From Perilla frutescens (Eukaryota > Streptophyta > Magnoliopsida > Lamiales > Lamiaceae), in contig BRKX01000001.1 of assembly GCA_026008535.1 (NCBI GenBank), forward strand, positions 72,862,317 to 72,926,316: a DNA stretch of 64,000 nucleotides, given 5' to 3'. The notes under the pieces were generated by a model. That model searched no databases. It was not told where the DNA came from and was given only the letters and a program-made list of their open reading frames with translations. Positions 46,358 through 58,663 of the stretch are shown here, piece by piece; the first letter of the stretch is position 1; every line of letters starts with the position of its first letter. The position numbers and the translations under genes were made by a program.

Positions 46358-47118
46358 AGTTTTAATAATTAATCGTAAAATATATATAGAGCATTGGCTT
46401 TTGTATATACTCTATATATAAATATAGTTATATATGTTATTATTTTTAGTTCACAGAAGATTCAGTTATTTCATCATTGAAATTTAGTTGAAGCATATAA
46501 GAATCTACAATGGTTGATGATCATAATCAGAGAGATAATTTCAATTTTGATCTCATAGGACACGCTACTCTCCCTTTTTAGTCTCATTGATAATGATTTT
46601 GGGAGAAAATTACATTTGTAGTCCCATAGTACATGTCTTGATTGGAAAATGGCCCGGATACTGTCATTTTTAATTCCAAAAGAATAAAACATTGCAGAAA
46701 TAGTCCTACAGGACTACATTTATGCACTTTCAGTCCTAAATTTGAAGAAATCTGTCAATAACGAATGCGTCATGTGAGTTGCACGTGGCTGTTAAAAACG
46801 AAAACTAATCAAATATTCAGCCCTAATTTCTTAAACCAAATTGAAATTTTCAGATCGGTCACCCTCTTGAGCTCTTCCCCTCATTTTCTACGACGCCTCG
46901 CCGATAATCGCTGATGACAAAACAAAGTATCACTAATTACAAAAGAAAGTAACACTAATTACATATAAAAGTATCATTAAAATCTTAAATAAGATCTTAA
47001 TCTTCCACCTTGCAAGACCAACAACGTGTTGTGATTGTTTTTCGACGTGGTACAAATCTACCCCTATGGTATCAAATTGAAAATTTTCAAATTAAATCAA
47101 TTCGACGCCCTGAGAAAG
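46358..47118. other. Gene-free stretch
   Basis: Mostly AT-rich, with phrases of the kind tagtcccatagtacatg ... tcagtcctaaatttga that recur in other plant repeats. No gene recognised until the dioxygenase-like segment. Confidence 0.55.
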
Positions 47119-47321
47119 ATGGCGAATTTCATTGGAATGGACCTTCGCAGGCTGCACGAAGCTTGCCCAGAATGTTTTTCCTTTCTTCAATTGATCAACC
47201 ACGGCGGTGGAGGCAGCGGCTGGGAGAAGATAATGCTAGAAATTCAGGAGTTCTTCAATCTCCCATAGAAGAAAAGGAAAAATTACGACAGCAAGCAGAA
47301 GGTGTAAAAGTTTGCGATTAA
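47119..47321 (+). pseudogene. 2-oxoglutarate-dependent dioxygenase fragment 1
   Basis: Frame 47119-47265 reads MANFIGMDLRRLHEACPECF, then SFLQLINHGGGGSGWEK and IMLEIQEFFNLP. This is the DIOX_N region of plant 2-oxoglutarate/Fe(II) dioxygenases (LRRLHEAC ... FFQLINHGV ... EIQEFFNLPMEEK). After a one-base deletion at CTCCC/ATAGAA the continuation IEEKEKLRQQAEGVK is in another frame and ends at TAA 47319-47321. The catalytic jelly-roll domain is absent. The family call rests on these motifs only. The part from 47255 is also present at 62417. Confidence 0.6.
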
Positions 47322-48838
47322 TCTTTGTTATTTCAGAAGGGGTGTTGGTGCCGGTGTTGGTGTTAGAATTTAGGATTGAGGGTTATTGGTTCATGGATTT
47401 ATGTGGCTTTTTGTGATTCAATGTAGGAAGAGTGGAGAAAAAATTATGTATGAGATTTGGGTTTTGTGCTTGATTGAGATGAGAAAAAATTGCCTTTTTT
47501 TAGTGTACTGTGTTGGCATTTAGTTTGTTGGATGTTGGATTAGATTGTTTAATAGTGTTTAGTTGTTGTTTATTACCCTATATTGAAGTTTCATTACCCT
47601 GTACGGAAAATTCTTGTACGCATGTTGGGGTAGTGGCATATCTGTCACAATAGATATATTGGGACACTTTCATGTGTCCTGATAGATCTATTAGGACACA
47701 TGAAAGTGTTCCAATACATCTATTGTGACAGATGTGGTAGTGTGTGTTAGTGTGTACAAGAATTTCCCACCCTGTACCGATTCTCTAGATTTAAGATTGA
47801 GACCTCCGGATGTCAGCGACACTTCCCATAAGCAACCAGTTTCCTTAGCACTGTTGGCATCTATGGTAGCCAGAGGCCGAACCATGAATATTGCTGAGGT
47901 GATCCAAATTCATAATGTAAAAATTCATAAATACAACGATACAAAATAAAAATTTTAAACATATAATGTAAAAATTCATAAATACAACGATACAAAATAA
48001 AACTAGTACACGTCTAATATTCTTAAAATAACATCACAATGTCTGAAAATAAAAAAATAAACATGGCAACCTCATAACATTTTCTCTTCTATTCTTCATA
48101 TTTTGAAATTGCTGCATGATAGTTTCATTAATAACATTCAAAATGATTTTGGTAAAGATGATTAACAAGTAGTATTTCAAATTTTGTAAGGTGATTTTTA
48201 ATGGAGGCAATAGCACCACAACCGGCAGCAGGAAAAAAAAAAACTAAAACACATACTTTTACAAATGATTCGCCCCAGCTGTTCATAAACTTTCGTCCAT
48301 AATTACGGGTTTAAAAAATCAAAACACTCAAAAACAACAATGGAAGGAAAAATTAAAAATAAAATGAGATTTTTTTTAAAAAAAAATAATACTAAATTTA
48401 ATATTAATACTAAATTTTTAAAATTTTAAAATGCGAAGAGTACGGTTTTTAAATTTTTTAATACTAAATTTAATATTAATATTATATTGCTATGGGCCTA
48501 CGGACTATTACTATATTTAATCTACGGGTTATATGCTATGTTGGTCTACGGACTCTATGATATGATATGCTATGTTATGGCATGTTTCTTACTGTTATAT
48601 TTGTATAACTTGGATAATTGAGTTACTCCATTGAATTAATAGTATTCATCCCAAAGCTATTTATATTCTCAAGTTAAGGATGTTCGGGCAGTGTGGTGGA
48701 GATGAAGTGATATAATAAAGACTATCTTTAATAATTTAAGCATTCTATTTTTCCGCTGCAATAAACTCTAAATTTAAGTTTCTTTTATTTCGAACAAACT
48801 TTTGGAAGTATTATTTGATATTCTATCATTTTATTACT
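47255..48838 (+). repeat. 1.58-kb direct duplication, left copy
   Basis: Every stretch I compared with 62417-64000 was identical and without indels (constant offset 15,162 bp); the match reaches the window edge, so the true length is larger. It covers the 3' tail of the dioxygenase fragment, a palindrome, a 51-bp tandem pair (ataatgtaaaaattcataaa units at about 47912 and 47963) and AT-rich sequence. The open frames inside it (47691-47949 both strands; 48034-48219) have no recognisable domain. Confidence 0.93.
47640..47733. repeat. 94-bp near-perfect palindrome
   Basis: Arms ATCTGTCACAATAGAT.TATT and continuing GGGACACTTTCATGTGTCCT pair with the right half with only a few mismatches, around a short centre near gatagatcta. 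It could form a long hairpin in RNA. A second copy is at 62802-62895 within the duplication. It resembles a very short foldback MITE; a small-RNA precursor cannot be excluded. Confidence 0.85.
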
Positions 48839-49300
48839 TTAATAAATCTATGGAAATTTTGAGACGTCACAAGCACGCTTAACTTTAAAGTTCTGATGGA
48901 ACGAGCGTTAGAAAAGAAGATGCACCTTGTGGTATGAGTAGCACCAATCAAATCCTTTAAGCTCTTCTTGATTATGCAGTCTCATTCATGTATACCCTTA
49001 GAATACCTCTCTTTCGGGCGGATTCGGTTCATTCATGTGTCCCTTCACTCGGAAGTTTTATAAGAGCCGCTCTTTGTCCGTGCCTTACATCGGCGATTAC
49101 TCCATGCTTCGACTCCGGACGTCACATGCCCACCAACTTTTGCTTGGTTCATCCCTGAACCACACCTTACTGCAAGAGGTTCGGTTCTAATAGTAACGTG
49201 TCCTACGGTATAAAAAGTGAAATTTTCTGAGAAAAAGAAATATTGGCTTAATAGATAGACCTCGGCCCTCACTAAAACTCTAATGTAACAACTCATTTTT
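48480..49300 (-). mobile_element. 5S rRNA-derived retroelement region (Cassandra-like)
   Basis: Around a 5S-derived patch (48868-48938) lies LTR-like sequence: tttccgctgcaataaac and gacgtcacaagcacgcttaac upstream, then a GC-richer tract with gcttggttcatccctgaacc and agtaacgtgtcctacgg. TRIM elements of the Cassandra type carry 5S sequences in their LTRs. I cannot locate LTR ends or a second LTR here, so this is a hypothesis; a Gypsy LTR remnant with a 5S-like patch is the alternative. No gene. Confidence 0.4.
48868..48938 (-). pseudogene. 5S rRNA-like fragment
   Basis: On the minus strand: CATACCAC, then GGTGCATC, then CCATCAGAACTTTAAAGT and TTAAGCGTGCTTGTG. This follows the 5' half of plant 5S rRNA (CATACCAGCAC, GCACCGGATC, CCATCAGAACTCC, AGTTAAGCGTGCTTGGG), including box A, but with insertions and without the 3' half. 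Not a functional 5S gene. Confidence 0.65.
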
Positions 49301-52300
49301 TACTTGCTCCATGAACATATTAATGGACCTACTCTTATACTTGTGTATAAAAAACTTATCCCATTTTCTAATATTATTAATATATGAATTAATAATACTT
49401 TTTAAGAAAAATTAATAGATCTAAGTGTAGCGTGTTACTTTAATCTACGGATGTCAATGTAGCTAGCCCACTTGATTTCAGATCAACTTTATTAAGTGAT
49501 CATACTATTTGGGTTGGATTATTTCGGGCTAGATTTTATTCGGGTTGTAAATTCTTGGTCATAAACCTAATTCTTCAATTTCTGGGCTAGTCATCCGGGA
49601 CCGTAAGTTTAATTGCCAAACAAAAAAAAATAACATGTATAAATTTGTCAATTGACAATGTCTAAACATCCGATTTTAACAAATTAACATTAAATTTAAC
49701 ATGTTCATGTTAAGAATTTCTAATCCATTAATAAACTAACCTCTTCCGAGTGATCTAATATATTAACTACACAAGTGAACTTGTTTGTGAGATAATCACA
49801 CAAAACAGTACAATCTGAGAAAGCGTAAACAAATAAAGAAAATGAACAATCACATTAATTTAAAACCATATAATTCCATAAAAATCCAAAAAGGGCAAAT
49901 TTTGATTTTCGTCCTACAGACATGTGTTACTCCACTTTTTATGAAAAACTATATTTCATTGTGTTAACAAATCAAAGTTTAAGAGTCTAATTGGATCAAT
50001 GATTGACATCGTTACCAAACATTGATAACGGAAGGGGAAACTTAAAATGGGTTATAAAGTTTACTGGTCTAATTAGGACGAGTCAAAAGGTTTAAGGGCT
50101 TACCGGGAGAAAAATTAGTTCGAATGTCAAGATATGTTCCTCCCGAAATAGTATTGGGAGCAAATTGGACCTTTTCCGTATATATAACTAAGGATGGTTA
50201 AAAAAAAAACACGTCATCAATTAATCTATTTGCAAACCATCGACTCCACATGTATAATAAATATACGTACATATAATAGTTTGTCGAAAATGTGCAATAA
50301 AACTAAAATTGTTATAGAAATTAATCTGTGCTTAAAAGGATCTTTTTATGACTTGGAACAAGAAAGCCAGAACCATAGGCTGTTGCCATTTTCTGAAGTC
50401 AATTGGGCCAAATCTGCAGGTTTGCTACATCCTAATTTATTTATTTATTATTGCCTAAAAGTTTTTATTTATTTATTATTTTGAGAAAAAATGCCAAAAT
50501 CAAGGAAAGGCATTCATCATACGAAGGTCCAAACACAACTAGGAATGAAACCAGTAAAATACATATTTTCATGGCTATATACATCCTATTTAAATATTGT
50601 ACAATAATTGAAGAATTTGAGTTAACAGTTCTCTAAAATTCTACCCCGTAAATATATATAGGTGTTCCTGGCCTACTTTAATTAAGTTATCAAATTTGAT
50701 TTTTTTGGAATGAGTAACTAGGGGTCAAGAAAAATCCAACATACTAGAATACCGCACATACCGTCAATATCGTATCTAAAAAATACCGAAATTTTCGGTA
50801 TATCATTTTTTCGATATGGCATCATAACTTACCAATATTTTAGGGTACAATAATGGTAACAGTATGAGTTTTTTCAAAAATTAAGGTATATCAGCGTATG
50901 CCGAGAATTCAGTATACCATTATATATCAGCATATATTGTACTACGGTATGTACCGAAGTACGACAATATACCGAACTTCAATATGTACCGTCATACTAG
51001 TATATATCGAATTTTAATATATATTTTTTATTGATTTTTGCACATTTTTAATACAATGCAATTATATAATCTGTAGTGAGTTTACCATAAAAGTTATTCG
51101 ATTTTTTTTATATTTAATCTAATTTAATACGTAAATCATAACTAAAAAATAAACAATTTAAAATTAAATGTAATAAATAATAATCTTTTATTTTTCTTCA
51201 ATCAATAAAATTAAAAGTTAAGATGAATAATTAAGGAAAATTTTAAAAAATGAGATATACGGAAATCACGAGATATCAAAATATTAGAATGTAATTTTAT
51301 TGGCTATGAATAGAAATGTTGGGGTTGAATTAATTCGATTATTATGATAGAATGTAGTCTTAAATTTATTCCCTTAAGTTTTCACTCTATTATAATAAAT
51401 GAATTCATTAAATGGTGATTCTATTGACGCCCAATGTTTCTATTTAGCCATTGTTTGAATCTTTTGTGATTACAACCACAGTATTTCAAAACCTAACAGA
51501 ATACAATAATTAATTACTGAATTAATTAAAGGATGATTCTATTCAGAACCTCAACATTTCAATGCCCACATAATAAATTAAAGCGTAAATATTATTAAAA
51601 CCTAACAAGATAATTAAATAAAGAGTACACTCCATCATAATAAATGAATTGATTAAAGGGTGAATCTATTAACAACTCTGACATTTAATTTGATTTATAG
51701 TCCACAAAATAAATAAAAGTGTAAATATTATTGTGTTAGGCTTTTTTGGACTCATAGCCTCTAATAAATTTAAAATATGAGTCACGCTATATATAAATTT
51801 TTTTTTACCCACACATCCGATCTATTCCTTTATATATAGATGTTTAGGAAAACAACTAGCGGTTAACGTTATTAATTTGGTCAATAAAAGTTGAGATTCC
51901 CTGCCATATTTTAACTAGTATAGTAACATCTCTATATAAGAATAGCTTTTATATAGTAATAAATAATTACGGTCCCAAGTTGGAACTAACTATAAATAAA
52001 ACTAGACTCTACATTGAAATATTCCATTGTTTTCTTAGGTCGACCACCCATATGAAATTTACGTTTATATAGTAATAAAATGATAATAAATTTCAAATAT
52101 ATTTAAATATCCAAATAAAATATCTAGAATTATTTAATTATGTCACATTAAATGTAAGATGATATAAAATATTTATCTAAAGTTGCATGTGATACATACA
52201 TTCTTTTTTAACATTTTCTAGATACATAGTATATAAATGAATCTTCGAAATTTAATATGTATATACAATGTACATGAATGATGCACGCACATTTGACTTT

Positions 52301-53409
52301 TTAAAATGCATGAATCTTTTTGTTTTTTAGTTAAAAAATTCATGAATCTTATTTATCTTTTAAATTCACATGTTTTAAAATATGAAGAGACATTTTCAAG
52401 TAGTCTATAATATATATTAATTTTTTAATAAAATTATAATTTTTCTATGTGAAGCCCTATTAAAATTATTTTTTAATAAAATAATTTGTTTGATAATAAT
52501 AAAGTGATGCGTAATTCGAATTTTAAGTTACACTTTTTAGGTTTCATTTGACACTATTAAATTTATAAATTTATAATAGTTATTATCAAAATAAAAACTA
52601 TTTAATTATAAAATAATTAATCATAATCAATATCTATAAATAAAACATAAATTAAAAAAATTAGTATTCTAATCTATCATAAAATAATCTACCATGGCAA
52701 TGAATTTTTAATTCAAAGTAATGAATGTTCACTAATTTGACTTCGGATTCAAATGAACATATTTCTCATTTATGGTATCTTTAATTTTCACTACGTGAAC
52801 GCTGTGAGATTTCATGGTGCATACTTTGTCTCATATTTTTAAAATACGAATTTTTCTTATATTTTTATTTAATTTTAACTTTGTGTTTTAACTTAATTTT
52901 ACAATTTTTTTCTATTAATTACGAGTTCATCCTAGCTACCAAATTAGGCTTTATAAATAGTTTTTAATATTTACTTTACAATTTTTAATTAATAATTAAT
53001 TATTATAGTTGATTGTTTCACAATAATAATTTATAATTTTTAATTCATTTTTTGTTGATAAATATTTATTACGGTTATTATGTTATAATGAAAATTTATT
53101 TTATAGTAAATGTTAATAAAAATTTTAATTTATTAGTGAAACATAAAATAAAACATAAAGAAATACAACATGAAATTAGAACCAGCTCTTGACGCATACA
53201 ACTTATGTCATTTAATTTTATTATTGACAAAACACATATTTAGCATGTCATCTTAATTAAAAGGTCTTTTCAACATATTTGTCTTATAAACAATTTATAT
53301 TACCATTAAAAATGGCAAAATCAAGCACAAACAAAAAATATAAGGACTTATTAAATCTAAAATAAAAGGTCCTAATAATAAAATTTCATAATGTTTGATG
53401 ACTATGATA
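49301..53409. other. Gene-free, strongly AT-rich stretch
   Basis: I find no gene. Structure seen: a gtataccg-rich patch at 50737-51010 related to 35222-35465, and three diverged copies of a module of about 130 bp near 51395, 51530 and 51650 (aaatgaattgattaaagggtgaatctatt ... taaataaaagtgtaaatattattgtg). Confidence 0.6.
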
Positions 53410-53419
53410 TCAAATAAAT

Positions 53420-53887
53420 CGAGTTAGAGTTTTTTTTAAGGACAACAATTTAGGCCGATTTGGAAAACAGGACAAATTTATTGCGAGTCAAAATTTAAGG
53501 ACATTAACATTTAAGTGTTGCGTCCGTATGCTAATTTTCAGCCCGAACGGGCTACAGACGTAACACTTAAATGTTAATGTCCTTAAATTTCAGCCCGCAA
53601 TAAATATGTCCTCTTTTCCAAATTGACCTAAGTTGTTGTCCTTAAAAAAACTCTAACTCATGTAGGTGAACAACAACTTAGGCCTATTTGGAAAAGAGGA
53701 CAAATTTATTACGGACCAAAATTTAAGGACTTCACGTGCATCTCACGTGAGGTGCAGCCCGTTCGGGTTGAAAATTAGCCTACGGACGCAACACTTAAAT
53801 GCTAATGTCCTTAAATTTCGGCCCACAATAAATTTGTCCTCTTTTCCAAATCGGCCTAAGTTGTTGTCCTTAAAAAAATTCTAACTC
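53420..53887. mobile_element. Dimeric foldback MITE
   Basis: Two foldback units of about 235 bp in a row. Each runs from gttgtccttaaaaaaa/ctctaactc at one end to its complement at the other, with arms containing ttaggccgatttggaaaaga, ggacaaatttatt and cttaaatgttaatgtcc around a gcccgttcgggc centre. A perfect direct repeat TCAAATAAAT flanks the pair (53410-53419; 53888-53897), with none between the units, so the pair inserted, or grew, as one. Related single copies are at 60536-60769 and 61501-61707. Confidence 0.88.
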
Positions 53888-53931
53888 TCAAATAAATATG
53901 ACAAGTCATTTTGCTGTATATTTGATCAGGT

Positions 53932-55250
53932 AAATTAATTTCACTTTTTGTTCCATTAGAAAAAGGTCAAAATATTTTTAGTCTCAATTATTACTTTTTT
54001 GGTCCAATAGATTTTTTCCGACATTTTGGTCCCAAATAATATGTATTCGACGTTTTTTTATTCTAAAACTAACCGGACACTTAACAGTTATTAAGTTTTG
54101 GGACTGAAAATGTCAAAAAATACATCATTTGGGACCAAAAAGTCACGAAATTTATTTCGGAACATAAGAACTTACAGTTGGAATAAAAAACGTATATTTT
54201 TTTTTTAATTTTTTCTTTGATTTTAATTTCTTTTAACTATTTTAATTTATACATGTTATTCATTATTCATCCTACCCAATTAAGGATTCATTATAATTTT
54301 TTATTATTTTTTTCTCATAATCAATTAATTTTTTTCAAAATATATATACCAAATATAATATTTAAAAAAAATTAAAGATAACTTTAGTAGAGTTTTTAAA
54401 TTAATTTTTTAAATCATTAATTAATAATTCAAAACTAATATTAAATGTTAAAAAAATATAACAAATCATAATTTGTAGGATGCACGCTAATGTAACAACT
54501 GGAAAACTAAAACTAAAGCACTAAACATTTAAATTGAAGAAAAATAAAATATTAAAGCGCAATAGAGAAATGCATTAGGTGATTTCATCCAACTAAAATT
54601 GTTGAGATAGAAGATGTGTGAAAAAAAATCCCAAAAATTGTATATTTTGAGGTAATTAACACTTATTATCATCAAATTCAAGTAATTTAATTCAAATTAA
54701 ACACACTTTATTATTATTATTATCAAACAAATTATTTTAGCCACCATTACTAAAATATCAATCCATCTTTATTTTTAAATATTTTATTTGGTATATTTTG
54801 AAAAATTAAAAATAGAGAAAACAACAAAAAAAATTTAATTGATTATTTGAAAATTGAATGCTAAAAAATAATAATAAATTGTAATTGGATAGGATATCCT
54901 ATCCTAAATAACAGGTATAAAATTAAACTAAAACATAAGAAATTGAAAAAAGAAAAGAAAAATAAACTAAAAAAATTGATATGTATATTTTTTGTCTTGA
55001 TCCTAACATTTTTGGTCCTGAATTTAAATATTTCTCATATTTTTGTTCCCAAATAATATATATGTTTCGACATGTTTAGTCCCAAAATTTAATGGCCATT
55101 AAATATCCGGTTAGTTTTGTGACAAAAAATGTCAAAATATATCATTTGGGATCGAAAATGTCGAGAAAAATTCTTCTGGGACAAAAAAAGTAACAATTGT
55201 GATTAAAAATGTTTAGACCATATTCTAATGGGACAAAAAGTGAAATTAAC
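53932..55250. mobile_element. 1.3-kb inverted-repeat element with nested MITE sequence
   Basis: The left end (ttaatttcactttttgttcc attagaaaaaggtc) matches the reverse of the right end (gttaatttcactttttgtcc cattagaatatggtc), and further inward gggaccaaaa/ttttggtcccaaataatat words mirror each other at 54020-54150 and 55045-55170. Its centre (about 54190-54990) is occupied by AT-rich sequence of the TATTGCAC-ended MITE family. No coding capacity; boundaries approximate. Confidence 0.65.
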
Positions 55251-55572
55251 TCTATTTGGTCCCTCTTATTAAAAGTCAGAATTTTCTACTGCATTAACTT
55301 AATAGCTCTTCAATTCTCTAGTACTATACTCGAATTTTTTTCCATGAGTACGGTATTTCTAGTCCTCACGTAAGGACGCATGAATTTTAATTTGAGGATG
55401 AAAAACAGTTATAACATAAGTAATGTGACGTACGTTCTGTACAAGTGTTCTGCATGCATATTATATATATACATATATATATAATATTATGCACTATATT
55501 TATTTATTATAATTTTATCAATTTATCTTAGTGTATTTTAATGTTAATTAGATTTATATACAATGAACACTA

Positions 55573-56226
55573 AAATGATCAAATGAGAACTCTCCCCCCC
55601 AGATAGGAACTAGGAACCAATCATAGTCCTTATTTGACTCAATCTGGACGGTCCAGATTAAATCAGATTTAAGTGGATACGCGGTGGCATTCATGTAATT
55701 TTCGGTAACTTTGTGGTCGGAGGATAATATAGTAATTTAATAACTCTTCCGTTTTGTTATGAGGCTAAAATGAGAATAGCACGAGGCTAAAATGATCGAA
55801 GTAGAAGGCTAAAATTGATGTGACATTTTCCACTAGAGTTCACCGTTCCCAATTAGGGTATATTACGTTCCGATTAGGGCTCATCTGATCCCAACTAGTA
55901 ATTATGAGATTTCCATTAGGGTTCACTGTCCCCAAATAGGGTGTATTGCATTTCATTCCAATGAAATCATCGTTCCATTTTTGTTTATAACACATGCTAA
56001 AATGAGAAATGCATGAGACTAAAATGAGCGAAGTAGGAGGCTAAAATTGAATCTGGGCAATTGCTGAGTTCAATTTCCGATTTTGCCCTTCATGAGACGC
56101 GCGAATTGAAGATTTTCATTTTAATTATAAAATTACCACCGAAATTCTGAATTAAAATGGACCGTTCAGATTTTAGAATGGAGGGATGGGATTCCCACCT
56201 GGTGACTGGTTCTCATCAGATCACAT

Positions 56227-56228
<2 letters not shown>
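55573..56228 (+). mobile_element. (TA)n-linked element, copy B
   Basis: Full-length relative of 3475-4144 in the opposite orientation (atgatcaaatgagaac ... ggtgactggttctcatcaga tcacatcc), ending directly at the (AT)n tract 56229-56292. It carries the aggctaaaatgag motif repeatedly and the gggctcatctgatcccaact and attgaagattttcattttaa landmarks. Confidence 0.85.

Positions 56229-56303
<75 letters not shown>
56229..56303. repeat. (AT)n microsatellite between two elements
   Basis: About 64 bp of pure AT (56229-56292) followed by gtatatatata. It is the shared border of copies B and C. Confidence 0.95.
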
Positions 56304-56929
56304 GAGGAAAATGATCAAATGAGAACCCTTCCCTCAAGGTGGGAATTATGAACCAATCCTAGCCCTTGTTTGACTCAATCTGGACGATCCAGATTAAATC
56401 AGATTTAAGTGGATGGGCGGTGACATTGAGGGGTAATATAGTAATTTAATAATTCTTCCCTTTTGTTCTGAGGCTAAAATGAGAATCGCATGAGGCTGAA
56501 ATGAGAATCTCATGAGGCTAAAATTGATGTGACATTTTCTACTAAGGTTTAGCGTTCCCAATTAGGATTTATTACGTTCCGATTAGGGCTCATCTGATCT
56601 CAACTAGTAATTATGAGATTCCCATTATGGTTCATTGTCCCCAAATAGGATGTATTGCATTTCATTCCAATGAAATCATCGTTCTATTTTTGTTTATCAA
56701 CATATGCTAAAATGAGCGAAGTAGGAGGCTAAAATTGAATCTGGACAATTTGCTCAGTTCAATTTTCGATTTTTCCCTTAATGAGACACGCGAATTGAAG
56801 ATTTTCATTTTAATTACAAGATTACCACCGAAAATCTGAATTAATCTGGGCCGTCAGATTATGGAATGAATGGATAAGATTGGTTCCTAATTCCCACCTA
56901 TTGACTGGTTCTCACCAAATCCCATCCCT
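56304..56929 (+). mobile_element. (TA)n-linked element, copy C
   Basis: Head-to-tail with copy B, from gaggaaaatgatcaaatgag to ctggttctcaccaaatccca tccc, followed by (TA)n at 56930-56951. Slightly shorter than B; otherwise colinear. No coding capacity. Confidence 0.85.
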
Positions 56930-57322
56930 ATATATATATATATATATATATCTGATTTTGTAATTTTCGAATGACTTTTATAACGTTTTTAATTTTTGCA
57001 ATTTTAACATTCCCAATTACTTTTAGCAATACTTATTCAGGTGTATGCTATTTACCGAAATAGTAAAACGATGTAATTTAAGATAATATTTTGTATAGCA
57101 TAAATGCATAATGATGTCGTTTTTTTTTTTTTTTTTTTAATTTATTATAAGAATTGACGGCGATCACTGACCCACCATGCATGAAGATTTTGGCGGAGGA
57201 AGATCTGTTTTTGGAAAACTTGAATATATTGTTTTTTTTGGAAGGTTATGTAGTTTAAATTGCAACATTTTAAAGATATTGTGAAAATTCTAAAAATAGG
57301 GTAAACATTATGCAGTTAAAAT

Positions 57323-57714
57323 TTTCTATTGCACATTTTGTGCTGCATTCCGTATTATATATTCGATTTTCTTAGTTTTTTTTTTCAATTTTTTTCCTTG
57401 ATTTCAATTTCTTATGCTTTAGTTTAATTTTACACTTATTATTTAGAATTCATCAAACCCAATTAGGATGCATTGTAATTTTTTTATTATTTAATTTGAA
57501 ATTTTGAATTATTAATTGATTATTTGACAAAATTAAAGACTAAAAATATATATATATATAACCCTAATTGAGTAGGATGAACCCTAAATAATAAGTGTAA
57601 AATTAAACTAAAGCATAAGAATTTGAAATTTGAGAAAAAAATTGAAAAAAAATTAAAAAAATTGAATGTTTAATACGAAATGCAGCACGAAATGTGCAAT
57701 AGACGATTTCGAAC
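57323..57714. mobile_element. MITE of the TATTGCAC-ended family
   Basis: Ends TCTATTGCACATTTTGTGCT and, reversed, TCTATTGCACATTTCGTGCT; arms continue with gcattccgtattatata against gcatttcgtattaaaca, and acttattatttagaattcat against its complement. About 390 bp, full-length type member for the copy inside P450 gene 2. Confidence 0.85.
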
Positions 57715-58600
57715 GGACATCATGTTAATTAATGTGATGCAAAATTTCGAAGTACGTCAAATGCTAGTTGTAATAAAATGGCTATATATCCGGGTATGAA
57801 ATTGGTTGTTTAAATGCTTTACTTTGGTGGTGAAATATATATACGAAATTAAATTATTATGGATACACAAGAGACGATGTGTGCCCACACAAATTTTAAA
57901 TTGGACGCCCTACTATGAATAGTGAGACATCTTCAATGTCATAGCCATATATTTTTTTATAATATACAGAGCACTAAATAAATTTTTTAAATTAAATTAA
58001 ATCATAAATAAACTAAACAATAAGAAGATATGTTTGGACGCAAATTCTCATCTCTTGTACATAAGATGCATGTACATCGGATGGTCATCGTGTTAACCGA
58101 GTTGACGTGCATTGATCTTGTCATGCTTTGACCAAAAATCGTCAAAATTGATGATACTTTTTATTGATACAAATGATACTTTTGAAATATGAAATTTGAT
58201 TTTGATGCAATTCTAACACAAATTAAATTTGATAGACGATCACCGTTAATGGTGGACTTCATTAGTTCGTATATCAATTATTTTCCTCGCACGTCCTTTC
58301 TCATTTCAGACCCTTTGTTACCTTCTGTTTTTCAAACTTTTTTTTATTTTTGTTATTTCATTTTTTTTTATTTTGCTTAGTTTAAAATTTTTTATCTTGA
58401 TTTCATCCTTCTCCAATCATGACATGTTAAAAAATATATAAAAAAAATTAATTGTGGCAGAGTAGATGACACAAAGGATCTGGTCTAAACTTTACTCACA
58501 CCATATCATTTATGTCATTCTGTGTATGACATGTGAGGTGCCAAATCTTTTTTTTTGTCAGTTAACTATAATTTAATTTAATTTTTTTATTTAGAGTTTC
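57715..58600. other. Upstream region of the chitinase-like gene
   Basis: AT-rich, no gene. The open frame at 58189-58380 is low-complexity. Regulatory elements other than the TATA box could not be assigned with confidence. Confidence 0.6.
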
Positions 58601-58603
58601 TCA

Positions 58604-58614
58604 CCTATAAATTA
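58604..58614 (+). promoter_or_regulatory. TATA box of the chitinase-like gene
   Basis: cctataaatta lies 50-60 bp before ATG 58664, giving a short predicted leader of about 25-30 nt (start near 58636). Confidence 0.65.
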
Positions 58615-58663
58615 ACACAAAAACTAAAATATCTTGTCACATCTCACAAAAACTCTCCTAAAA

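Noticed and set aside
48868..48938. Functional 5S rRNA gene.
   Set aside because: Only the 5' half is recognisable, with indels, and there is no tandem array or T-run terminator in place.
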